Source of the DNA: Strigops habroptila | Taxonomy: Eukaryota > Chordata > Aves > Psittaciformes > Psittacidae | NCBI RefSeq assembly: GCF_004027225.2 | Contig: NC_044284.2 | Span: 42,704,420 to 42,768,419 of the forward strand | Direction of reading: 5' to 3' | DNA length: 64,000 nucleotides | Part shown: positions 24,788-35,500 of the stretch, piece by piece | Numbering within the stretch: position 1 is the first letter of the stretch | Layout of the letters: every line of letters begins with the position of its first letter | Position numbers and translations under genes: made by a program | The notes under the pieces: generated by a model | The model's input: the letters and a program-made list of their open reading frames with translations, nothing else | Database searches by the model: none | What the model was told of the DNA's origin: nothing

Positions 24788-25837
24788 TTAACTGGAATAT
24801 TTAAAGGCCATTTCCATAATACACCGCTGCAGTCCTTTATCTATTGTTTTAACTATGCTGGTCCTAAACACATTTTTTTCCTCAATGAATTTCTCAAAGA
24901 GGGGGATACCACCACCAACCCCAAAATAATGTACTTTGCTTGCCAAGTACACCCGGCCATTTTTATCCAAGAGCTGAGCCAGTGTGTCATGCAAAGCACC
25001 ATAGTAGTCAGGATTATAGATAGTCTCAGATGTGAGTATTATATCATACTTTGAAAAGGGTTTGTTGCTGCTTAACAGGAGCCGGCTGACTTCAGACCAC
25101 TCTCCAGAAAAAAATCTGCATCTCGTGAGCATGTTGCGTAGGTGCTCTGCTTTCTTGGGCCTCTTCGAAGGAGGCTGGCTAGTTTTAGTGTCTACTCCAC
25201 TGCCTGTCCTTACGCAGTTAGCCACTGCATTAGGCAAGGTTATTTCGTCAATCACTGTGCTGTTATAGTCCTGATAATGGACTTTTTCAGCTTTACTCCT
25301 TAAAGCAACTATTCCCAGCAGACCAGCCCCGCAGCCAAGATCCAGTACGGTCTTTTTGGTGAATTGTATTTCAGCCTCGGAAAAGTAGTCTATGAGATCA
25401 AAGGTGCATTCCCAAATTGTCAGTCCTCCCTCATAGACTCCTGGGATCAGGTCAGAATGAGAAGAAACACTTTTAGACACAATGCCTTCTTTGTCAGCAT
25501 CACCCAAGCCTGTCATTTCCACTACAGACATGTTTCTGTAATACAGGCCTGATACTGTTTCCATGACTTTATTTTCCAATACTTTGTTGAGATCTTCAGG
25601 TATGTCATGCTCCTTGGCAGCTTTAAAGCACAAATTTTTCTGTGGTGGTTTCTCATCTTGGTCATTATTTGTACCTAGCCTCGGGCTGGAGTCTCCTACA
25701 GCGTCAGCAGCTTGACTACTTTTTTCTGCGGATTCCTGCTTGTGTTTTGGAGAGTGCAGCTGTAAGTCCATTTTATCGTGAGTGTCTGCTTCATTGTTGT
25801 CATATTCATCAATAGAAAAATTAAATTGAAAAGCCAT
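24788..25837 (-). CDS. METTL18: METTL18, RPL3 histidine N-tau-methyltransferase
   Basis: SAM-dependent protein methyltransferase that modifies a histidine of ribosomal protein RPL3 (His245 in human). The coding sequence is one uninterrupted exon of 349 aa; human is 372 aa. I chose MAFQFNFSID at 25837 rather than the in-frame ATG 21 bases upstream because family members start M-x-FQFNF. The first ~70 residues are acidic and low-complexity. Then come KAAKEHDIPEDL, SSHSDLIPGVYEGG and IWECTFDL, SAM motif I VLDLGCGAGLLGI (about residues 164–176), a basic, nuclear-signal-like patch (SKRPKKAEHLR) in a variable loop, CRFFSGEWSEV, ILTSETIYNPDYY and the C-terminal HYFGVGGGIPLF. His127 sits in SSHSD, the segment holding the automethylated His154 of the human enzyme. 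It faces FIRRM head-to-head across a shared CpG promoter. Confidence 0.96.
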   Translation of the reverse strand: MAFQFNFSIDEYDNNEADTHDKMDLQLHSPKHKQESAEKSSQAADAVGDSSPRLGTNNDQDEKPPQKNLCFKAAKEHDIPEDLNKVLENKVMETVSGLYYRNMSVVEMTGLGDADKEGIVSKSVSSHSDLIPGVYEGGLTIWECTFDLIDYFSEAEIQFTKKTVLDLGCGAGLLGIVALRSKAEKVHYQDYNSTVIDEITLPNAVANCVRTGSGVDTKTSQPPSKRPKKAEHLRNMLTRCRFFSGEWSEVSRLLLSSNKPFSKYDIILTSETIYNPDYYGALHDTLAQLLDKNGRVYLASKVHYFGVGGGIPLFEKFIEEKNVFRTSIVKTIDKGLQRCIMEMAFKYSS

Positions 25838-26269
25838 TTTCGGGAATAGCAGTAACAAAAATAGCAGTCAGCTTAATTTATTACTGCCAGAAAGAGTCAT
25901 CCAAGAGCAATACTGATACAAAGAATGTTATTTTTCTCCTGTTTTTTCTGTAGAGGATGTTTTTATGAACTTATTGCTATGGGGAAAAGTGCTTTGCAGG
26001 TAGAATCTCAGATGGTTTGCCAATGAATCGGGTGAGAATTACTTCTGGAAGTAAATAGTTTTATATATCATTAAATTGCCAAGTAGTAGCACAAACAAAC
26101 TGTCTTATTGTAGCATTTTAATTTTCATTTAAAAAAACCCAAACAAAACAACAACCCCCCAAACAAACCCCACCTTCTAAACATTTAAATATATACAAAA
26201 TTACCAGTGACCACATCTCTGACGTAATGTAGGTGTAGGCACAGGTTGTTAAGGCCCAACTTGCGTTCC

Positions 26270-26540
26270 CTGCACTCCGGCTGCAGCAGGCGGGTCGGGC
26301 AGGAGGATCCGGTCCCCCCGCAGTGCTGCTGCCTCCCGCGTCCGTACCGACCCCTGCCCGCGGTCCCCTTCGCTAACCCCACGTGGATCAGCTTCCGCGT
26401 ACGCTGAGCGCATGCGCGCCCGCGGTGAAAAGGGGGCGGGCGGGCGCGGAGGATGCTGGGATAGCGGAGGTGTTTTTTTCCCGCCGCCGCCGGGCGCTGA
26501 GGTGAGCGGAGCTGGCGCCATGTCCCAAACAGATCTCGAG
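26270..26540. promoter_or_regulatory. Bidirectional CpG promoter of METTL18 and FIRRM with NRF1 site
   Basis: A short GC-rich, CpG-dense segment between the METTL18 start (25837, minus) and the FIRRM start (26520, plus). The palindrome GCGCATGCGC at 26408–26417 is the core of the NRF1 site. The nearby GATGCTGGGA (26452–26461) resembles part of a ZNF143-type element, less surely. No TATA box. A possible METTL18 5'-UTR splice acceptor (TTTCTGGCAG) ends at 25884; its donor was not identified. Confidence 0.7.
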
Positions 26541-29500
26541 TTGTTTCTGCAAGAGCTGGGAGGCTGGGACTGGGACCTCTGCCGTAGGGAGCTGCCCGCC
26601 GTCCTGCCCCGGCTCCTTATATCCTTCCTGGGAGGGCGGTTCGGCTACTGCGTGGTTGCGGGGAGCCACCCCGAAATGGTGTGTGTGGGGGTGAGGGTGT
26701 TCCTCCAGCAGCTTTGCGCAGTTTAAGCAAATAAATCCTTGGGAGGGAAAGTGCTGCAACCTTTGTAAGGGGCTGGCATAGGACAGAAAACTTGTGTGCC
26801 GGCTATTTCGCTGGAAGCGAGTACAGCCCTTCACTTAAATAAAAGATACAGGGTAGAAAATAGCGTGTGGTTAATTCAGTAATGTGTGTAATTCCCCCCA
26901 CCGCCAGACTTCAAGACTTGTTCTCCAATGCACTCGAAATACTTGTGCTGATCGTCCGGGTACTGAGGTCTTATCTACCTGTATTGGTTATGGAGCATCC
27001 CCACCAATTTCGTACAGTGGATGAAGTGTACATGGAACAGTGTGAGAGAAGTCACTGTGGCTTCTGCAGAAGCTTTAAACATAACCTTTATGGCAGAGAG
27101 ATTTTGAGTTTCTTTAACATTTTCTTACGCTATGTATCAAGAGTCTGAAGACTGGAATGAGCATATTCGTAAGTAGTGACCAAGAAGTGCTGCTTCTTCC
27201 TGTGGATCATTGTACTGCAATGTCTTATATTCTGCACTACTTAAAAATGCTTATGCTATAACTAGTGACATTTGTGATCTTCAGCAATCCTGGATCTTGC
27301 ACATTACGTGAATTGCATGTTGAATAAGCTTTATAAAAGCTTTATATAAAGTCCATAAAGAACCTGTGCATGTAAGGCTGCTTTTTCCTTCCCACTACTT
27401 CTGATTTTTAGAGCTTTGAAATAAGGGTGCTTTTTATCTTGTATTTTATTGTCTTTTTGGTCTTTATCTTACAAGTGGCAAAACTCCTGTAATACCTGAT
27501 AGTGATAAGAAAATGAGGCTGATATGTAAACATTCAGGAGTCTTGCTAACATTCACTGTTGTGTATTAATGCCAACTAGCATGTTAAATGTGCAGCTATC
27601 TGCAGTTTGGAATATGGGAAATTGTACTTCCATGGGCAAACAATTGTGCTCAGCCTTCAACTAAGTGTAGTCAGGTGTGATGCTGTTATTGATGTGTTTA
27701 TGCACGTTGGAGCTGTTGCTTCTCAGATAATGCATTTGTGGCAAATGTTGTGTTGCCTCTCTCATTGGGGCCGTTCAGCCTGGAGAAGAGAAGGCTGCGT
27801 GGAGACCTCATAGCAGCCTTCCAGTATCTGAAGGGGGCCTATAAGGGTGGTGGGGAGGGACTCTTCCTTAGGGACTGTAGTGGTAGGACAAGGGGTAATG
27901 AGTTCAAACTTAAACAGGGGAAGTTTAGATTGGATATAAGGAAGAAGTTCTTTACAGTGAGGGTGGTGAGGCACTGGAATGGGTTGCCCAAGGAAGTTTT
28001 GAATACTCCATCCCTGGCGGTGTCTAAGGCCAGGTTGGACAGAGCCTCGGGTGACATGGTTTAGTGTGAGGTGTCACTGCCCATGGGGGTCGAGGTGGGG
28101 TTTGGAACTAGATTATCTACAGGTCCTTTCCAACCCTGACTGCTCTATGATTCTGTAATGCTTAAATATTTTGCTTTGCAGGTGTTTTGAGGATCCTGAC
28201 TGAAATGTTTTTGCCCCATATCAGCCTTGCTGATCTGGAACAAACTTTTTTCTCAAAAATATTACCTAAGGTACGACAGTTTCAATTAAATGTGGAATTT
28301 CGGTCAGTCCAGAGCTAAAACCTGCATAGAATGCAGTGATTCTTTTTTGAGGTCACACATTATAACTTGAAAATAAAATTTTACTCTTTGAAAGTTCCAG
28401 CAATTTTTGTTGGATTGTGTTGTGGTTCAAACCACAGCGGATTGTTTGTGTGATTGTTGCCACTCTTTACAGAGGGGAGAGGGTTGAACATGCAGTGTTC
28501 TACTTTCTAGATTCAGTGATTGAATTGTTCTTTTGAGAAGATTGGGCTTTTTATAAAACGAGCTGGAGAATTTTTACATGAGGTAGCCTCTTGGGACAAA
28601 TAAACTGAAGAACCCTGCGCTTACATATCATGAATAAATGTGAAATTTGTGAGTGATATAGTGAATACAGTTTTAGACCATACAGGCCTAACATATGCCC
28701 TCCTTTTTAACTGAAGTAAAGCAATACCAAATTACTGATTTAAATTTCAGGCCTCAGCTTGGATCTTTTAAGAAGCCAGTAAAAATGGCCACTTGTTTTC
28801 CATTTCACCTATTTTATGTCCTGTAGGAGATTTTGGAGATGACAAGAAAAATGGCTCAGAACTGTCATATTCTGAAAAAGGACTACTGTACCCTGCCAGT
28901 TTATGTAGTGTCTCACACATGCCCGGAAGCACCTCAGTGTCTTTGCAGTCTCAGCAGTAGCACTCATCAAATATCCAGGGACCTCAACCAAGGAGAAATT
29001 ATTGATGTTTGTAGATTATAGTGTTATTTTTTTATGTATTCAAAATGTTAATAATCATTCTAAAAAAAAAAAATCTGAAACAAAATGAAAGACCTTTTTA
29101 AACTATATGGTTTTAACTAAGTAAACCAAAAATCATCTTTGGTAGGATGAAGTACATATTTCAAGCGAATTAGCTGGGAAGTTTGTCTTTTAACAGTTTT
29201 TAGAAAAAGTAACAGCTCCTGTAGCTTCTGTCTGTAATTTGGGAAAACCATAAGGCAGTTTTTGCTTCTTGGTATATGGTGCTTTGTGATTTCAGTGCTA
29301 GGAACTGTTATTTTCTCCCATGTATTATGTCAGTAGCCCATGACTCCATGCCAAGGAAGCAAGTAGATACAGAATGGTGTTAGTATTTGCATGTTTCTAA
29401 ATAAATTTGTATGTTTCTAAATAAAATGTTTAAGTTTGGTTTTGTTTTGACAGACTCTACAGTTATTTGATAACTTGATGTATGAATTATCCAGTGAGGC

Positions 29501-32500
29501 CAAAGGATTAACCAGCCAGAATACAGAGTTACGCAGTACTGTGAGGAATCTTCTACAGGCAAGTCCCGTGAAATAAGTTACCAAAAGAATATTTTCTTTT
29601 GGTTATTCTTTGATTTTACCTAAACAGTTAAGAGATTTTTAGTATATTTTATTCCAGTGTTAACCAGGCAGCTAAAATGTAACTTGATCTCCTTTGCAGT
29701 TGAAGTTGAATTAACATTTTGTGCATGATTTGACTGCATCTAGCGTGTGATGTTAACCGTAATTTAAAACCACTAAATCATAAATCTCAAATTCTGCTTA
29801 AGTTTCTAGTGCAAATGGAATGTGATTCTCCATATTTAAAGAGTGAATCTGGCACCTATTCATACAGTCATTTAATCCTGAACTTTAAAATGTTTGTAAA
29901 TTGAGAACAGTAGCCAATAGAAGTATGAAGCTTTCAAAGAGCATACGGTATTGGAGAAAAGCTCTGGAATTGCTTTTATTATTTTGTAGAGCTTCATTCG
30001 TCTTTAACGAACCAATTTATGCAAGTATCAGTGAACTTTAAACTCCATAAAACCCTAGGTGCAATTCAGCTAAGGAAAGATGCTTTTGAAATCATTGCAA
30101 GAGTGAAAAACATTCATTGTTGTTGTTTATTCTTGCTTTAAGACTCTGGTGCAACTGTTGGAGACTCTGACCGGTTGTGTACGATATGTCTGCACGCTGC
30201 AAGAGTGTGTGCCTCTGGAGAGCATCCGCACCCTTCCAGCCTCTGTTCTTTATGTAATAAAGAACACATTTACACACTGCAAGGTAGGTCCATGTTAGAA
30301 GGAGAGAAATTCTTATACTGGTTGGCTTTTAGGAAGCACTTTGTAAGATGATCCTATTTTGAAATGATATTGTTGTTGAATTTTATTTATTTATTAAAAT
30401 TTAAGTGTAATTGTTAAGTAGTTTACACAATGCAACAGTAATTCTTTCTAGAGCAGTGAAAATAAAACAAGGTTTTCATAAGGACACAATAGTCTTAATT
30501 TTCACTTTTCAATTTGTTTTTTTTATGGAAACATTTACATCAGTTTTCCATGTCAGGACTTGAACTCTGGTGCCAAATATCTAACAATTCTAATTTGAAA
30601 GTATTGGGAAATACTTGGAATGCTGCTGCCTTTGTTGCTAACATTGCACTGTTTTGTTCAGAAGTATGATCTTAGGTTCATATATTGAGGCCGAATCCAA
30701 AGCCTGGTTAAACTCCCTGGAGCTGGGCAGACTTCATTAGTTGTTGAGGAGGCTGCAGGCAAATAGCATTTTGTATTTAACAAACGGGTTGGTAGCAGAA
30801 TCTATAGATCTGGCTGTATATTGAGTTACAGTAGGTATTTTTATGTCTTTGATTTTTTTTCCACAGTGAAATGTTGGACAAAGCTCTTGGTGTTTTCAGC
30901 ATGTGAAAAATTGGGCTGTGATTCCTGAACTTTTTTTTTAAACCTCTTCTTCCCTGTTTCCTACAGGACAGTGAATCTGTGTACTGCGGGCATCTACACT
31001 TGATTTCTGACCTCTTACAAGCTATGTTCAAGGAAACTTACTCGCTTCAGAAGCAGCTGATGGAACTGCTTGATACGATTTCCATGGGCTCTGCTTCTAC
31101 TGAAGATAACATCACAGATATGGTGTCAGGTATATGTGGATCTAACACTTTTTTTTTCATCTTCTCAGTCTTTTTTCTATAGAGAGTATGCCTGAATTTT
31201 TAAAACAGGGTTCTGAGTGTGCTCGGTTCCTGCTGTCCTGACCAGCCTCCCAGAAAGCAGCATTCTGAAGCTGGAAATATTTCCATTTTTCCCTTGAAAC
31301 TTTCTCTGTGGAATGGAGCATGTTGTGTAGGTTTGTAGGAAAGGGGCAGCACCTAAGTACTGAGCCATTTTTCTGATTCGATATCAGTGTGGTGGTATTA
31401 GTGCTTGCGACAGCTGCTGTTTTCCTAGGAGAGTAGCATAGCTGTGAACTCATGTATCTGATGTAACTCAGTTGTTGCTGTTGTTATTTCCTCCTTAGTA
31501 ATCCACACTGTGCTGGAGATATGCTCTGTCATTTCCAACATGGACCATGCTCTTCATGCCAATACGTGGAAGTTCATCATCAAGTATGTTGTTGAATTCT
31601 TTGGATTTTATAGTAAGATAAACAGACTGTAATTCTAAATAGTCAGTGTTTCAATAGCTTTATGTTCAAAGTTTCAAATACTATTGAAATTAGAGAATCC
31701 AATTTAGCTATTTAGCTAGAAGTAAATCTAGAAATTTAATTTTTAAATTTACCTAGTGAGCAGTATTAAAGGTTCTGTCAGTGAAGGTAGGTAGGAATTG
31801 TGCATCAAAAGTAACAGAAGCTTGACTTTTTGTATCACAGTGCAGAAGAAAACTTGGAAAATTTGTCTGAATAAATAATCTTAAGAGGCCTGACCCTGCA
31901 GGTTTGTAGGCAGTTTTGGCCTGAGTTGTGCTGTTTGCACTTTCATCCTGCCTCTCCTCTGTGTTTCTACGTGGCTGTGAAGAAGGTTGTTCTCTCTAAA
32001 TTTCTGGTTTCTGTGTACACGAATATGGCACCAATTAGTGTTGTATAAAAGCCTAAATAGAAAAATCAGTTATTTGGATTTGCACTAACTCATTTGCACT
32101 GCACTTCTGACAAACATCTGATTATCTCTCTATCTTTTAGGCAAAGCCTGAAGCATCATTCTCTGCTGCAGTGCCATCTGAAACACAGTGATATCCTCAG
32201 TGGCCTGTGCAATGACACTCTCCTTTCTTTTCACTCCTGTTTGCAACTGGCTGAGCAAATGAAGATGTCAGAGATACAGGTAAGGTAAAAAGCTTCCAAA
32301 GCTGCTGTTAACTTGAGAAGAAATTCTTCGTGCTGCATTACTGCTTGGAGTGGTTTGGGTTTTTTTTGAGGTTTTGGGGCTTTTTGTGGGGGGTGAGTGT
32401 GGGGGTTTGTTTTAGTGGCTGTGTGGCTTTTTGGGGGGGTTACTTCATATAGTAGGCAGAACACCTTGTTCTTTTGAAACCATGTGAAAATGAGGCCCAT

Positions 32501-35500
32501 CACTTTGTTTAGATGGGGGTACTGAAAATAAGTTTCCACCATACTGTATGGGGTTTTGGGTTTTTTTTTATTTCCTAAACAGGCAATACCCCAAAGTCAG
32601 TCAAAACATTTCAGTTCTCAGTGTTTCTCTAAACATGTTGAGGCATACATTTTTAAAGTTTTTCCCCTATAGCTGCAGAGTCTGTAAAGACTTGAGTTTG
32701 AACATTGTTAGCAATCCAACTTTCTTTTTTATTGTATTACTCTATATATGAAGTTCTAGAACTGCTTTTTTTGGACAGGAGGGCACTGACCTCAGGCTGT
32801 TCCAGAAGACGGTCAAACTGTGCAGGTTCTTTGCTAATTCCCTGGTACACTACACCAAGGTAGGTTTTAATACTTGAATTCTATGTTAGTATTAAATTTA
32901 AGCCTCTGGCCTGTGAAGGGAATGATTTTGTACTGTGTAATATGTTAATGACTATATCATATGGTGTAATTAACATTCATGCATAGCCTGTTTGTAGTTC
33001 TACCCATATGTACTCACAAGGTTAAGCAGGTTTACTGCTGGGATTTAACAGGAAAACAAGCGTATAATAAGCTATTACAGGTAGTGTCATCACTGAGGAG
33101 TTGGTAGGAGATGTCCAATCTCTACAGGCAGCCTTGCGTCAATGCAGTAGTAGCTTCATCTGGAAGAATTAAGCAGATGAAACCCATTGCCAAGTTTTCA
33201 GAGTTGTTGCTTGTTTCAACAACTGAAAATGATGTGGCACATTAATAAGAAATGCCCATGTACTGTTAGCATGGACACCAGCTTCCTCTTCTTTTCCTGG
33301 CCCTTCCATTTTGTTGCTGTATCTCTTCATTGTTAGAAGACATGTTGTAAATCTATCCATTTTAAGAATGTACGTGAAAAAATTTCCTCTCTAGGAACAG
33401 CAGTGATGGTGCATTCTGCATCTGTTCTGTCCCATGGTGGGGAGGGGGCACAAAATGAATAGCATCATGACAGGATAGAACTGCCTTACAGCACATATGA
33501 GATCAGAGTGCAGCTCTCTATGGCTATTACAACTGTACTTACTAATTTTTAAAAATAAGCCTATAAATTTAATTGTTTTACCTATAATATATCTACATGT
33601 AGTGTAATTAATTTTAGGCATACTTTGTTTATTGTTTGCTTTGCACTTGCTTTGTGCTGCGGATTGTTAGAACTTAAGTTTTTGCAGTGTAGTACTTTAC
33701 GCACCAGTATAGCAGAACAGAAGGTGTATTTTGTCATGTATTTTATGTTAAAAGTACCATTGAAAATTAATGGCTTTTGCAGGAATTTCTTTCTTTCTTC
33801 TCTGATTCGTGTTCTCGATTACATCAGCTCTTTCTTCAGATATACAGGTAAGAGAAGTAGAAAGAATTGATTATTGATAGTATCTTAATAACATCTCTAT
33901 ATTGCATTCTTAAATCTACAAGTATTGTGAAGTGTAAAAATATAGTTCTTGTTCCAGAGCTGTTGCTTTCTGTTTTCATGTATGGAAATCTAATTTATTT
34001 TTTTTTCCCGTAAATTGGGCATTTTTGTGTGATACTAGTTACCTGAACCCCATTCTTGATCAGTGCTGTCAGTGTCTGCTATTGACAAACCACCAACTTT
34101 GTTGCCATTACTTATGTCAACATTTTTTGAGTTATGTATAGAATACGCAGATTGATTGTCTTGAAAAGTGGGTCTGTTTACGCAAGTTCATTTGAAAATT
34201 CTTGTTCCTAAAGTCACAATTCCTGAAGGTAGGATTCACCCTTTGGTCACCTTGTAATGAAGCAGTTAGGCCAAGTTATAACAGAGCAACCCAGCAGTGC
34301 ACCTTCCACTTTGAAACAAACAGTAGTGTGATGCAAGTCAAATTGTGCACAGTCAACACAATTCAGAATTACCATTCCCTAGTAATCCTAATTCCTGTCT
34401 CTTTCATATAGAACTAAACAGCCATACACTTTTTTTTTTTCCCCCCCTGTCTTAAATTCTAGTGAGAGGAAAAATCCAAGACTGAATCACAGAGTCATAG
34501 AAAATCATAGAATGGTTTGGGTTGGAAAGGACCTTAAGATCATCTATTCCAACCCCCCTGCCGTGGGCAGGGACATCTCACACTAAACCATGTCACCCAA
34601 GGCTCTGTCCAGCCTGGTCTTGAACACTGCCAGGGATGGAGCATTTACCACTTCCTTGGGCAACCTGTTCCAGTGCCTCACCACCCTCACAGTAAAGAAC
34701 TTCTTCCTTGTATCTAACCTGAACTTCTTCTGCTTAAAGCCATTACCACTTGTCCTATCGCTACAGTCTCTGATGAAGAGTCCCTCTCTGGCACCTTTGT
34801 AGCCCCCCTTCAGAAATCAGAAGGCTGCTATGAGGTCTCCATGCAGCCTTCAGATGTCAATGCAGGTGTCAGCAGCAACATTTGACAGATTGTTTCTACT
34901 TTCAGACAATGCATGGAAACATTTGTCCCAAGGGAGAGAGGATCAGAAACACAGTATCTTGAAATTTTCCATAGCTTTACTGTTGTGTTTACAGTCTTGT
35001 GAAATCTCACAAAAGGACTCTGGTTCTCCTGGAAGCAAATGCTTTTTTAATGTTATGCTCATAAAGCATAACAGTGTGCAAGCAGCTTATTGTTTTTCTT
35101 CCAAAAGTTTTGTTCTAATTGGTGCAACAGTGGGGAAGAATAGGGGAAAGTGGCCATTGCCATAGCGAGCTGATTTCAGTCAGTCTTTTGGAATTGAAAC
35201 CAGGTTCTGTGGTGAGATGTGTGCATGAATTTACTGCATGTTACGCTGCAAGATTGGGTGAATGGTTTTTTATGAGTTTCCTCTTCTAACTTTACTTACC
35301 TTATAGATCTTTCTCAAGTGGAAGGTTGTAAACTTTTATTCACTCAGAAAACTGGGCAGGATTTTTGAGTAGGAAGGTAGCATTTTTACAGTCACTTTAT
35401 AAGTGACTGTAAAAAAACCTGCAAGAGTAGCAGGTTTTCATTTCATGATCTCTTTTGCTCTATTCTCATATCACATCTTTTTTTCTTTTATTGGCCAGGT

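Noticed and set aside
25838-25858. In-frame upstream ATG that would add MLLLFPK to METTL18
   Set aside because: The family start is M-x-FQFNF; the extra residues are hydrophobic and have no counterpart I know in relatives.
26867-27148. 93-codon open frame in FIRRM intron 1
   Set aside because: It spans the AT–AC acceptor and reads exon 2 in another frame; no recognisable domain, so treated as chance.
27738-28064. Open frame of 108 codons in FIRRM intron 2
   Set aside because: Lies inside a 5'-truncated CR1 tail; repeat-derived, not a host gene.
32340-32450. G- and T-rich tract in FIRRM intron 8 as a regulatory quadruplex
   Set aside because: The G-runs are separated by long T-rich loops; low-complexity sequence, with nothing more specific to support a function.
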